NCBI GenBank assembly: GCA_002789915.1
Contig: PFUD01000153.1
Location: 1 to 41,981 of the forward strand
From: Comamonadaceae bacterium CG_4_9_14_3_um_filter_60_33
GTDB taxonomy: Bacteria; Pseudomonadota; Gammaproteobacteria; Burkholderiales; Burkholderiaceae_C
Direction of reading: 5' to 3'
DNA: 41,981 bases
Below, in pieces: positions 1-7,553 of the stretch (its first letter is position 1; every line of letters starts with the position of its first letter). The notes beneath the pieces are model-generated. The model made no database searches. It saw only the letters and a list, made by a program, of their open reading frames with translations, and was not told the origin of the DNA. The position numbers and the translations under genes are program-made.

Positions 1-908
1 AGCTTTGCGAAGACAATCGGTTCAGGGGGCGTTGTGTTGTGCTGCAACCAGGCCAATACCCTTCGATGAAGGCGATGGGTCTGAACGACCGCGTTACCTC
101 GGTGCGCCTCGCTAGCCGCGATGCGCGGGATGACGAAAACCGTTATGCGCCAGCCGCAGCCGTCGGACAGGTCACTTTCTACGAGCGCGATGGTTTTGCC
201 GGCCGTTCTTTCACCACGGTTCAGTCGATCGATAACTTTACGCAAAACAACTTCAGCGACCGCGCCTCTTCGGTTGTGGTGGCGGGCGGCCCCTGGGAGC
301 TCTGTGAAGACGTTCGTTACGGTGGCCGATGCGTTGTCTTGCGTCCGGGCCAGTATCCATCGATGGCTTCGATGGGTCTGAACGACCGCGTGTCGTCGGT
401 GCGCGCTGTGAGCCAGACCGCGCGCAATGACGGCAATCGTTATGAGCCCCAGCCTGCTGTGTCGCATGACTACCGCCGGCGCAGCAACGAGCAACTTTAT
501 GATGCCAACGTGACCTCGGTGCGCGCGGTGGTCGGAACGCCCGAACAACGCTGCTGGGTCGAACCCGGCCAAGTTGCCCAGACCCAAGGTAGCGCCAACA
601 TTCCCGGGGCAGTTGTAGGCGCGCTGCTTGGTGGCGTTCTCGGCCACCAGGTTGGCGGCGGAACTGGCAAAGACCTGGCTACAGCCGGCGCCGCGATTGC
701 CGGGGCCGCGTTAGGCGCCAACGTTGGTCGCACCGGGCAAACAGCGCCTGCGCAAGACGTGCAGCGTTGCGAAAACGTTGCCGGTCAGGCGCAAGCCCAG
801 TATTGGGACGTCATTTACAACTTTCGCGGGCAGGAGCATCGCACCCAAATGACCACCCCGCCCGGACCCACCATCACCGTCAACGAGCAAGGCGAGCCGC
901 GCATGTAA
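1..908 (+). CDS. Beta/gamma-crystallin repeat protein with C-terminal glycine zipper (5' partial)
   Basis: The frame is already open at base 3 and reads LCEDNRFRGRCVVLQPGQYP, a copy of a segment found again near 300-360, so the gene starts to the left of the window. At least three beta/gamma-crystallin Greek-key motifs are visible, each ending in a calcium-site-like (N/D/S)DRxxS signature: NDRVTS, SDRASS and NDRVSS. After a short linker comes a glycine-zipper (17 kDa surface-antigen/2TM type) segment at about 600-720 with GALLGG and GAAIAGAALGANVG, which in other proteins packs in or against the outer membrane. The C-terminal ~50 residues are hydrophilic, with paired Cys nearby. The architecture suggests an exported envelope protein, but the signal peptide lies outside the window. 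A strong terminator follows directly. Function beyond possible calcium binding and envelope stress is inference. Confidence 0.85.
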   Translation, partial: LCEDNRFRGRCVVLQPGQYPSMKAMGLNDRVTSVRLASRDARDDENRYAPAAAVGQVTFYERDGFAGRSFTTVQSIDNFTQNNFSDRASSVVVAGGPWELCEDVRYGGRCVVLRPGQYPSMASMGLNDRVSSVRAVSQTARNDGNRYEPQPAVSHDYRRRSNEQLYDANVTSVRAVVGTPEQRCWVEPGQVAQTQGSANIPGAVVGALLGGVLGHQVGGGTGKDLATAGAAIAGAALGANVGRTGQTAPAQDVQRCENVAGQAQAQYWDVIYNFRGQEHRTQMTTPPGPTITVNEQGEPRM

Positions 909-930
909 CGCCTGCTGGGTTCGATCTATC

Positions 931-959
931 AAAAAAGGGCCCCTTCGGGTCCTTTTTTT
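931..959 (+). terminator. Intrinsic terminator after crystallin gene
   Basis: A 12-bp stem (AAAAAAGGGCCC with GGGTCCTTTTTT, one G-U pair) closes a CTTC tetraloop and ends in a run of seven T. It lies 22 bases after the stop codon. The A-run on the 5' side also makes it a plausible terminator in the other direction. Confidence 0.9.
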
Positions 960-1093
960 GGTTTCACAACCTCGCGTTCGATTTGCGCGCTGCTTGCCAA
1001 GCCTTTTGTTCTTTTGTTGGCTTACGGCCGTGCAAACCTCGGCTAAACTGCTTTGGCTGTTTCATGCCACTTTCCCACTGGGAGTACTCTCGT

Positions 1094-1711
1094 ATGTTTG
1101 AATTTCTTTTTGGCAGATCGAAGAAAAACCTCAAGCCACCGGCTGTTGTTGAAGCCGTTAACTTTCAGCCGAAGAATAATGAAATTCGGCTTGAGATGGT
1201 CCGGTTGGCCTTGAAAAGCGTGCTGCGCCGCTATGGCATTCCCATCCAATGGATCGGCTGCGAGATTGAGCCGATGCCCGCTTCAGGTGACTCTGATGTG
1301 TTGCTGATTCAGTTGGTTCTGCTCAAATGGCATGAGGCCTTGATGCGCTACGCATCCGAACTGCAAAAGCAGTTTCTGACCGAAATTCAATTTTTTGACA
1401 ACACGGCACACGCCACCAATTTTCTCATTGTCTGGAAGTTCGCCCCCGATTGCGGCTGTCCGCATGACAAACTGCCTGAGGCTGCCTTCTGGGCCACAGC
1501 GGCAGAAGAGCAGCCGGTGCCTTTGGCACAGTCCGCGTCCGCCACGCCGCTTGCCGCTGCAGCAGCATCGGCCGCCACGTTGGCGCCGCCTGCCGCTATA
1601 GCTCCGGCAGCGGTTTTACCTGCTGCAAAATTTGACCTGCCAAAGTCGAAACTTGACGAAGTCGAGGGCGACGACGGTTTCCCTGCAACGCAAATTTTCG
1701 AGCAAAAGTGA
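1094..1711 (+). CDS. Hypothetical protein, Ala/Pro-rich C-terminus
   Basis: This 205-residue protein has no family that I recognise. The start at 1094 (MFEFLFGRSKK) is preferred because GGGAG sits nine bases upstream; an in-frame ATG at 1064 lacks such a site. Residues 1-125 look like a compact soluble alpha/beta domain (RLEMVRLALKSVLRRYGIP, then hydrophobic strands and helices, with a CGCPH motif near residue 123). Residues 135-185 are a low-complexity Ala/Pro linker, and the last ~20 residues are acidic and charged. There is no signal peptide or membrane segment, so it is probably cytoplasmic. It converges on the patatin gene, with 37 bases between the two stops. Confidence 0.75.
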   Translation: MFEFLFGRSKKNLKPPAVVEAVNFQPKNNEIRLEMVRLALKSVLRRYGIPIQWIGCEIEPMPASGDSDVLLIQLVLLKWHEALMRYASELQKQFLTEIQFFDNTAHATNFLIVWKFAPDCGCPHDKLPEAAFWATAAEEQPVPLAQSASATPLAAAAASAATLAPPAAIAPAAVLPAAKFDLPKSKLDEVEGDDGFPATQIFEQK

Positions 1712-1748
1712 GCTTGCCCTGGCGCCGTGACCCCGTCACCAGACAAAG

Positions 1749-2669
1749 CTATTGGCGTTCACCAAACCGTGCCAGTTTGTCCTTGAGCCGTTGCATTTCA
1801 AGGCCTGCCGCTTTTTCGCCTTGCATGATGGCCAGGTGGCGGTTTTCAAAATCGACCGAGCCGAGCTTTGAAATATCTGGCCGTATCAAAATATCTGCCG
1901 CCGGCTTTTCATAGCGGCGAATCATCTCGCCCATGATGGCCAGGGTTTGCAGCGCCACGTCCACGCTGCTGTCGATGCTGCCGTTGGCCGGTTTGTCGGA
2001 AATGTCAACCGCGATGACAAAAGTTGCGCCCATCTCAAAGGCCAGCCTGACCGGCACCGGGCTGGTCAGACCGCCATCGACATACTGGCGCCCGCGAATG
2101 CTGACGGGCTGAAACGCCAGTGGAATACTGCTTGAGGCTAGCACCGCCGTGCCGGCATCGCCCGTGCGGAACACGATCGGTTCGCCCGACTGGAGGTCGG
2201 TGGCCACGGCGCCAAATTTCTTCGGAAATTTCTCAATGCTTCGCCGAGCCACGGTCGTGTTGATGAATTTGGCCAGCGCATCGCCTTTCATGAGACCGCG
2301 ATTGGGCATGCCCCAATCGACAAACTGCCATTTGTCAAACGGAATCGCCAACTCCTGCAATTCAAATCCGCTCTTGCCTGAGGCATACAGTGCGCCCACC
2401 ACCGAGCCCGCGCTGGTGCCGATGACGAGGTCTGGAACGATGCCCTGCGCCTCAAGTGCCTTGATCACGCCGATGTGTGCGAACCCCTTGGCCGAGCCGC
2501 CGCCCAGCGCCAGGCCAATGACCGGTTTTGGCTTGGGTGTCGCCACGACTGGCGCAGCGATGACTGAAGGTGGCGTGATAGCCGGCGGCGCGCTGCTGCA
2601 AGCGCTCAGGCTGAAAACGATGGCCAGCAAGGTCACCCTTGTCGTCCAACTGGTGTTTGTAAAGTTCAT
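1749..2669 (-). CDS. Patatin-like phospholipase lipoprotein (RssA-type)
   Basis: The 306-residue protein starts at the ATG ending at 2669. This start places a lipoprotein signal peptide at the N-terminus, with lipobox LSAC and acylated Cys24; an upstream in-frame start (2762) would bury it. The patatin domain begins at about residue 50 and shows the oxyanion-hole motif GGGSAKG (56-62), the nucleophile elbow GTSAG with Ser86, and the catalytic Asp in DGG at 198-200. Patatins hydrolyse acyl esters of phospholipids through this Ser-Asp dyad. A lipid anchor implies the periplasmic face of the inner or outer membrane. The gene is transcribed divergently from the MFS gene across ~146 bases. The physiological substrate is unknown. 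Confidence 0.9.
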   Translation of the reverse strand: MNFTNTSWTTRVTLLAIVFSLSACSSAPPAITPPSVIAAPVVATPKPKPVIGLALGGGSAKGFAHIGVIKALEAQGIVPDLVIGTSAGSVVGALYASGKSGFELQELAIPFDKWQFVDWGMPNRGLMKGDALAKFINTTVARRSIEKFPKKFGAVATDLQSGEPIVFRTGDAGTAVLASSSIPLAFQPVSIRGRQYVDGGLTSPVPVRLAFEMGATFVIAVDISDKPANGSIDSSVDVALQTLAIMGEMIRRYEKPAADILIRPDISKLGSVDFENRHLAIMQGEKAAGLEMQRLKDKLARFGERQ

Positions 2670-2815
2670 GAGGAATTGGTTTGTGCCTGCTTCGACATCA
2701 CTTGGCGGGATGCGGTGAAATATGCGTGTCTGCGGCGCGCATTTTAAGGTTGATGGCAACAAAACAATCGGTGAACCAGGCGCAATGGCCGCACCGCAAG
2801 CCCTAAAATTTGGCC

Positions 2816-4015
2816 ATGTCTGCCTCCAATCTGCGTCTGTTTTTCATGGGCGACGGCGTGCAGGCCTCCAAGCCCATCGTCTGGGTTATTGGCTTCTTTG
2901 CTTTCCTGAACGTTTATTCAATCCAGGCCGTCTTGCCCATGGTGATGGCAGACTTCCATGCGTCTGCGCTGCAAGCGGGCATGACGGTTGGCGCCACCGT
3001 GCTGGGCGTGGGGCTGGTCTCACCCGTCATGGGCATGCTGTCTGACGCGTTCGGGCGCCGGGGCATCGTGTGCGTGTCGATGTTTGCCATGACGCTGCCT
3101 ACGGCCTTGATTCCGTTGGTGCCCAACCTCGACACTTTGATTGCCCTGCGCTTTTTGCAGGGTCTGGCCGTGCCCGGCATCGTGGTGGTGCTGATCGCCT
3201 ACATCGCCGAAGAATTCCGCGATGGCGGCGGTGTGGCCCGCATGACCGCCACCTACGTGGGCGGCACGGTGATGGGCGGCTTCAGCGGCCGCTTTATCAC
3301 CGGGCATTTGGGCGACCTGTTTGGCTGGCGCGGCGCCTTTGTGACGTTGGCCATCATGAATTTTCTGGGTGCCTTGCTGGTGGTATGGCTGCTGCCGACC
3401 TCGCGTCACTTTGTCGCCAACCGAAACGTGCGCGGGGCGCTTGCCACCCTGTGGCGCCATCTGCACCACAAGCGGCTGATGGCGTCGTGTGCCGTGGGTT
3501 TTTGCGTGCTGTTTTCCCTGGTGGGCACATTCACCTACGTCAACTTCTACCTGGCGGCTTCGCCGTTCAATCTCTCAACCGCCGGTTTGGCCAATGTGTT
3601 TGCCGTTTACCTGGTGGGCGCGCTGGTGACGCCGCTGGCGGGGCGCCACATTGACCGGCTGGGTTACATGCGCTCGCTGCTTTGGGGCTTGGCCATTTCG
3701 GCCAGCGGTTTGCTGTTGACGCTGGTGGCCTCCTTGCCCTTGGTGGTAGTCGGGCTGACCGTGTGCTCGAGTGGCGTTTTTCTGTGCCAGTCAGCCACCA
3801 TCAGCGCCATTTCAAAGAATGTTACCGAGGGCCGCTCACTGGCGACCGGCCTTTATTACATGAGCTACTACGCGGGCGGCGCAGCAGGCTCCTGGGGCGC
3901 CGGCGTGGCGTTCGAGGGCGCGGGCTGGACTGGCTCGGTGATCACCATCGCCCTGGTGCAGGCCCTGGCGGCGGCCATGGTCATGACCGTTTGGCGCCAG
4001 AAGGTGCCGAATTGA
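2816..4015 (+). CDS. MFS transporter
   Basis: The 399-residue product has about 12 hydrophobic membrane segments and the MFS loop 2-3 signature (GMLSDAFGRRGIV, after helix 2). The protein resembles the Bcr/YnfM-like drug-efflux group, but the substrate cannot be read from sequence. I chose the ATG at 2816; a TTG at 2810 and an ATG at 2846 are alternatives, and none has a clear Shine-Dalgarno site. The gene stands alone, divergent from the patatin gene. Codon use matches its GC-rich neighbours. Confidence 0.88.
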   Translation: MSASNLRLFFMGDGVQASKPIVWVIGFFAFLNVYSIQAVLPMVMADFHASALQAGMTVGATVLGVGLVSPVMGMLSDAFGRRGIVCVSMFAMTLPTALIPLVPNLDTLIALRFLQGLAVPGIVVVLIAYIAEEFRDGGGVARMTATYVGGTVMGGFSGRFITGHLGDLFGWRGAFVTLAIMNFLGALLVVWLLPTSRHFVANRNVRGALATLWRHLHHKRLMASCAVGFCVLFSLVGTFTYVNFYLAASPFNLSTAGLANVFAVYLVGALVTPLAGRHIDRLGYMRSLLWGLAISASGLLLTLVASLPLVVVGLTVCSSGVFLCQSATISAISKNVTEGRSLATGLYYMSYYAGGAAGSWGAGVAFEGAGWTGSVITIALVQALAAAMVMTVWRQKVPN

Positions 4016-4173
4016 AGCTGTTCGTTCGTCGGTAAGTGCATCACCATTGACAATTATCACAACGCCCAAAGCGCTGCTGTTTATTCTTCATTCATAGTTA
4101 AAAAGCATGAAGTCGGCTGTCAAAGTGGCCGCTTGTCATCGCCTCAATTCATTTTTAACAGCAAGGAGCCATC

Positions 4174-4458
4174 ATGACCAAAAGAGAAGAATACATCGCA
4201 AAAATGAAGCTTCAACTCGACGAGTTGGATGCCAGTATGGACCAACTGGAAGCCAAGGCGAAAGACGCCAAGGAAGACGTCCGCGCCAAATACCAGGCAG
4301 AAATGGCCAAGCTGCGCCAGCAATCCAAAGTTGCCAAAGACAAGCTTCAAGAGGTTAAAACTGTTGGTGAAGATAAATGGGACGCCGTGGTCGCGGAAAT
4401 GGAAAAAGTCCGCGACGCGGTGGTCCATTCCTATCGGTACTTCAAGTCACAGTTGTGA
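4174..4458 (+). CDS. Small coiled-coil protein
   Basis: This 94-residue, highly charged protein is predicted by eye to be almost entirely helical. Residues 8-62 show heptad-like spacing of Leu/Met/Ala with alternating Lys/Glu, as in a coiled coil. There is no signal peptide or membrane segment. AAGGAG lies eight bases before the ATG, so translation is well supported. It resembles the short 'hypothetical coiled-coil' proteins common in Burkholderiales, whose role I do not know. It converges on the SMR gene, with an inverted repeat between them. Confidence 0.8.
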   Translation: MTKREEYIAKMKLQLDELDASMDQLEAKAKDAKEDVRAKYQAEMAKLRQQSKVAKDKLQEVKTVGEDKWDAVVAEMEKVRDAVVHSYRYFKSQL

Positions 4459-4467
4459 GCGGGGGCG

Positions 4468-4488
4468 GTTGCCCATTATCTGGGCAAC
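4468..4488. terminator. Inverted repeat between convergent genes, possible terminator
   Basis: A perfect 8-bp inverted repeat, GTTGCCCA/TGGGCAAC with loop TTATC, lies 10 bases after one stop and 14 bases before the convergent stop. It lacks a T-run on either side, so termination is only suggested by position. Confidence 0.4.
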
Positions 4489-4501
4489 TTGCCAGCACAA
4501 C

Positions 4502-4828
4502 TCAGGCCGTTTTTCCGGCCAGGTTAAGCCCGACGACGCCCAGCACAATCAGTCCGATGGATGCCAGCTTGAGCGGCGGGAGCTGCTCAGCGAACAAAAA
4601 ATACCCCACCACGGCCATCAGTGCTGTGCCTGCGCCCGACCAGATCGCATAGACGACGCTGACCTCCATGCGTTTGAGCGTCAGCGACAGCAAATAAAAC
4701 GAGGCGGCATAGCCCATGACGGTCAAGCTCGCTGGCCCCAGGCGCGTGAACCCGTCAGACGCTTTGAGCGACGCGGTGGCAATCAGCTCGAAAAATATGG
4801 CTGAGCCAAGAAGCAGGGCATTTTTCAT
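4502..4828 (-). CDS. Small multidrug resistance (SMR) family exporter
   Basis: The 108-residue protein has four hydrophobic helices, the normal SMR size. The family-defining membrane Glu is at residue 14 (IFFELIATASLK), and the third-helix-proximal motif YAIWSGAG matches the EmrE/Qac branch. EmrE-type proteins are dual-topology dimers exchanging protons for cationic toxicants across the inner membrane. The start at 4828 puts Glu14 at its canonical position; the open frame further upstream is not needed. I looked upstream for guanidine-riboswitch hairpins with ACGR loops and saw none, which favours an EmrE/Qac-like rather than a guanidine-exporter role. The exact substrate is unknown. Confidence 0.9.
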   Translation of the reverse strand: MKNALLLGSAIFFELIATASLKASDGFTRLGPASLTVMGYAASFYLLSLTLKRMEVSVVYAIWSGAGTALMAVVGYFLFAEQLPPLKLASIGLIVLGVVGLNLAGKTA

Positions 4829-5034
4829 TGGTATTTCTCTGAAAGTTCTTGCATTTTCCACCGGTTCGCTGGTTGCTCTTGGCGGGCCGACAGACAGCAC
4901 CCAAACGTCAGTGTGGTGTTGGCTGGACAAGACAGTCAAGCACCAAGCCCACTAGGCATATTTCGTGAATCGGTTCAGCTTGCGTTCATGGGCAGGCGGG
5001 CAAGATGCGGTTCAAACCAACCCAAGGAGTTTTT

Positions 5035-5433
5035 ATGAAGCATCTTTTTTCCACCAAATCGCTCGCAGCCGTTGCAGTTGCACTTGGCGCCCTTGCAACG
5101 GTTTCGTCTGCACAAGCCCGCAGCGATGTTTATTTTTCAATCGGCGTACAGGTCCCGGGCTTCTATGTGCAGCCAGCGCCTGTTTATGTGCAACCGCCGC
5201 AGTTCTACCGGCCTGCACCCATTTTTTACGCGCCTGCGCCCAGCTACTACGCGCCTGCGCCCAGCTATTACCAGCGCCATGACAATGGTCGCCGCTATGG
5301 CGCGCAGCATTGGCAACGTTCTGCACCTTACGGTCATCAAAATCGCGATGGCGTCAGGAACCAGCGCGATCGTGACGGCGACGGCTTGCGCAACCGCTAC
5401 GACCGTCACCAAGACAATCCGTACCGCAGGTAA
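5035..5433 (+). CDS. Exported Tyr/Pro-rich protein with Asp-rich C-terminal motif
   Basis: The start at 5035 follows AAGGAG by seven bases and gives a clear Sec signal peptide (MKHLFSTKSLAAVAVALGAL, cleavage near AQA at about 26-28). The mature 105 residues contain imperfect repeats of Y-x-PAP/PSYYAPAP (about 43-82), then a basic region ending in RDRDGDGLRNRYDR, which resembles a single thrombospondin-type-3-like calcium loop. Such small periplasmic or surface proteins are frequent in Burkholderiales and have no established function that I know. It converges on the VanZ gene, 24 bases between stops. The DNA of the PAP repeats has near-identical units and could vary by slippage. Confidence 0.8.
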   Translation: MKHLFSTKSLAAVAVALGALATVSSAQARSDVYFSIGVQVPGFYVQPAPVYVQPPQFYRPAPIFYAPAPSYYAPAPSYYQRHDNGRRYGAQHWQRSAPYGHQNRDGVRNQRDRDGDGLRNRYDRHQDNPYRR

Positions 5434-5457
5434 GCGCGGTCTGGTCTGCGTGCGAAC

Positions 5458-5799
5458 TCAACGCCGAAGCAGGTTCGTAGCGCGCAAGGCCGCGTACCCA
5501 ATCAACAAACCCACGCAATCCGCCACCCAGTCCAGCCAATCGCCATGCCGCCAACCGCTGAGGTGTTGCATCACTTCGATGACGATACCGAAGAGCGCCA
5601 AACCCACCAGCACTTGGCGCGTCTGCCGCGCATAGCCGGTTAGCCCCATATAGGCTAGGGCGGCAAACCCCAGAGCATGCTGGGCTTTGTCCCAAAAGTG
5701 GAAGGCCGATGGAATGCGTTCGGCCGGCATGAGCGAAAGCCACAGCGTGGCCAATACCAACGCCCAGAACGCCACCCGCCAGGGCCTGTTGTCACTCAT
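5458..5799 (-). CDS. VanZ-like membrane protein
   Basis: The 113-residue protein has four hydrophobic segments and the VanZ-family pattern: an FWDKAQHALGFAALA helix and later VIEVMQHLSGWRHGDWLDWVAD. The start at 5799 (MSDNRPW) is chosen because its ATG overlaps the stop of the upstream 59-codon gene in an ATGAGTGA arrangement, which implies translational coupling; starts further upstream would read through that gene in another frame. VanZ homologues are inner-membrane proteins; the namesake gives low-level teicoplanin resistance, but most relatives are uncharacterised. No resistance genes are nearby, so a resistance role should not be assumed. Confidence 0.82.
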   Translation of the reverse strand: MSDNRPWRVAFWALVLATLWLSLMPAERIPSAFHFWDKAQHALGFAALAYMGLTGYARQTRQVLVGLALFGIVIEVMQHLSGWRHGDWLDWVADCVGLLIGYAALRATNLLRR

Positions 5800-5971
5800 C
5801 ATCACCATCGGGCAGCACCACATCGACCACAGCGCCAACGGTTTTTGCGGCAACTGTGACGCCCGTGGCAACCACTGTGACAGCGGCATCGGCCACAGCC
5901 ACCACGGCACAGGCCTGAAGCAGTGTGGCCATGCAGGCTGCAGTGACCAATTTGCAAATAAAACTAAACAT
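5792..5971 (-). CDS. Small lipoprotein (59 residues) overlapping VanZ-like gene
   Basis: This short gene runs from an ATG ending at 5971 to a TGA at 5792-5794. The product starts MFSFICKLVTAACMATLLQA and has a lipobox LLQAC with acylated Cys21. It then continues as a Val/Ala/Thr-rich stretch ending VGAVVDVVLPDGDDE. I recall similar small proteobacterial lipoproteins with a VxAVVDxxxPD-like end, but cannot verify the family here. Its last eight bases overlap the start of the VanZ-like gene, so the two probably form a coupled unit. The Shine-Dalgarno site is poor; the internal ATG (Met14) is an alternative but would leave too short a signal peptide. Confidence 0.65.
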   Translation of the reverse strand: MFSFICKLVTAACMATLLQACAVVAVADAAVTVVATGVTVAAKTVGAVVDVVLPDGDDE

Positions 5972-6006
5972 GGACAGTCAGGCTGGTTTTAAAAAATCTG
6001 TTGTCT

Positions 6007-6654
6007 TCAGCGCACCACTTTGCGCCACACACTTGCCAGCCACGGCTGCTGTTCGCGCGGCAGGCCTGGCGGGCGGTAGTAATGATCCAACGCCACAAAC
6101 CCGGCCGATGTGACGTATTCGCGCCAGGACGGCCAATCGTGAAAGGCGCCGTATCGGTCACCGTTCCAGCCCTCCTGCCCGTCGCCGCGTGGGTTTGAGC
6201 AAAACAACACACCGCCAGGTTTTAACGCCAAATGCAGCGCGCCAAGAACGCCCGGGAGCGCCTGACTGGGGATGTGAAACAGTACTGCGTTGGCGAACAC
6301 GCCATCAAAACGGTCGCTTGGCAAGTTCAGCTCAAGAAAATTCTGTTCCAGCACCTCACACCCGCTGTGCGTACGTGCCAATGCGGCCAATGGTGCTGAA
6401 CCTTCAAGGCCCGTCACGCGGTGACCCAGCGTCGTGAAGCTCATGAGATCGCGCCCCGGACCACAGCCAAAGTCGAGCAGTTCAAGCGGGCACGGTGCCT
6501 CGATGTACTTCAGCATCGCGTTGATGTTCTGGCTCACATCGTGATCGCGCGTGCCCTCCCAGAAGCCCTGGGCATTTTGGTCGTAGTGCGCCAACGTTTG
6601 CGCAGCGATGCGCTTCAGGTCTTCAGGTGTGTGTTGCATGATGGGTTGTGTCAT
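6007..6654 (-). CDS. Class I SAM-dependent methyltransferase
   Basis: The 215-residue protein carries the Rossmann methyltransferase motif I, ELLDFGCGPGRD, at about residues 58-69. This is followed by an acidic residue after strand 2 (VTGLEGS) and motif II/III-like DRFDGVFANAVLFHIP and LKPGGVLFCSNP. This is the Methyltransf_11/25 fold that moves a methyl group from S-adenosylmethionine to an unknown acceptor. An alternative Met start lies at 6639, but the first ATG keeps a GAG-containing leader upstream. Its neighbours (small lipoprotein/VanZ downstream, PLDc_N upstream) do not indicate a pathway. Codon use is similar to neighbouring genes. Confidence 0.9.
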   Translation of the reverse strand: MTQPIMQHTPEDLKRIAAQTLAHYDQNAQGFWEGTRDHDVSQNINAMLKYIEAPCPLELLDFGCGPGRDLMSFTTLGHRVTGLEGSAPLAALARTHSGCEVLEQNFLELNLPSDRFDGVFANAVLFHIPSQALPGVLGALHLALKPGGVLFCSNPRGDGQEGWNGDRYGAFHDWPSWREYVTSAGFVALDHYYRPPGLPREQQPWLASVWRKVVR

Positions 6655-6753
6655 CTAGCTCACGGTACGCGTGTTGATGCGGTGGTCATCGTGCGTTGTC
6701 GCCAAGTGATCAATGATGAACGCTGCACTTTTTTCATTGGGCCCAACGTCCTG

Positions 6754-6948
6754 CTAGCGCGAGCTGCCACTGCGCGGCCCAAGGAAAAACCACAGCAGCA
6801 GACCCAGCACAGGCAGCAATACGACGGCGATGATCCAGATCAACTTTTTTTCGTTGGACGCAGAGCTTTGCAAAATGTTGAGAATGGCCCAAATGTCGCC
6901 AGCGAGAATGAGCACGCCGATGAGTCCGTTGTATCCGAAATTCATCAT
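6754..6948 (-). CDS. PLDc_N domain small membrane protein
   Basis: The 64-residue protein has two transmembrane helices: residues ~7-27, and ~35-56 with IWIIAVVLLPVLGLLLWFFLGP. This is the pattern of the PLDc_N (cardiolipin-synthase N-terminal) domain, seen alone in many small proteins. AAGGAACTGG lies just upstream of a double ATG (6948 or 6945). There is no phospholipase D catalytic region, so it is not itself an enzyme. Function is unknown; inner-membrane location is inferred. Confidence 0.82.
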   Translation of the reverse strand: MMNFGYNGLIGVLILAGDIWAILNILQSSASNEKKLIWIIAVVLLPVLGLLLWFFLGPRSGSSR

Positions 6949-7086
6949 TCCAGTTCCTTTTGTTTGCGGTTGAGGTCGTTAGTGCGTGAGCATGCGGCAA
7001 TATAACGTGAGTATGCCTGCTGCGCCAAGTTAACTTGTTGGTCGTGGATTCGATGGCAAGTTAAAAGGCGTCGAAGTGGCCGATAG

Positions 7087-7236
7087 GCTCGCACAAGAAA
7101 CGTGCTCTGGAAACTCGCATTGCTAAACACCATGGGCGGCGTTGCTGATCCGGACACTGATGACCACGGGAAAATTCTCGAAGCAGCTGCCCGACCGCAG
7201 CGTGTGCGCAAGCCAGTCTCTGACAACGACTTTTAG
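7087..7236 (+). pseudogene. Remnant of HipB-like antitoxin C-terminus
   Basis: Frame 1 is open from just after a TAG at 7084 to a TAG at 7234-7236. The translation ends LALLNTMGGVADPDTDDHG, then KILEAAARPQRVRKPVSDNDF. This strongly recalls the tail of XRE-family antitoxins that sit before HipA-type toxins, which end with an (L)ADP...G..LE....PQRVR pattern. The N-terminal helix-turn-helix part is missing or frame-broken (stop at 7084), so I read it as a decayed gene. Eight bases separate its stop from the ATG of the next remnant, the usual spacing of a hipBA pair. The assignment is from memory of the family. Confidence 0.5.
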
Positions 7237-7244
7237 ATATTCCC

Positions 7245-7412
7245 ATGGCCGACAAAGAAAACTTCTGCTACGTCTACACCCAGCTGCCCGGTACGTTTGG
7301 GTGGGTGGCATACAGCTTTTTGCATTGTGTCGTGGACTCAGACGGTTTGACGCACGATGTGATTGAAATTGGCGGCCAATGGACTCACCAGACGCCTAAT
7401 GGACGTGACTGA
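7245..7412 (+). pseudogene. Possible truncated HipA-like N-terminus (55 residues)
   Basis: A 55-codon frame starts MADKENFCYVYTQLPGTFG and ends PNGRD. The opening CYVYxQLPGTF resembles the N-terminus of HipA-family kinase toxins, which normally exceed 400 residues; everything after about residue 25 no longer looks like that family. It follows the HipB-like remnant by eight bases. I treat it as a truncated toxin relic, although a functional small protein is not excluded. Confidence 0.45.
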
Positions 7413-7503
7413 GCCACTACCAAAGCTGTTCCGCCATACCCCTGAATCCGCCCAACCGAACCAATGCAGAGCTGACGCAGCGCCAATAGCCCAATCCAGA
7501 CGT

Positions 7504-7536
7504 AAAAAAAGCCCCAACGATTTCTCGTAAGGGCTT
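7504..7536 (-). terminator. Intrinsic terminator downstream of tRNA-Asn
   Basis: Read on the minus strand, a 12-bp stem with one T-T mismatch (AAGCCCTTACGA against TCGTTGGGGCTT) closes a GAAA tetraloop and runs into seven T. It lies 18 bases beyond the tRNA CCA end, so it terminates the tRNA transcript. Confidence 0.88.
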
Positions 7537-7553
7537 GATTCACTGGTGTATTT

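Noticed and set aside
4047-4052. Perfect TTGACA -35 before the coiled-coil gene
   Set aside because: No -10-like hexamer is found 16-18 bases downstream.
4829-5034. Guanidine riboswitch upstream of the SMR gene
   Set aside because: No paired hairpins with ACGR loops or other guanidine-riboswitch features are seen.
5200-5280. Short direct repeats as a CRISPR-like array
   Set aside because: They are in-frame PAP/YY codon repeats of a secreted protein, without spacers.
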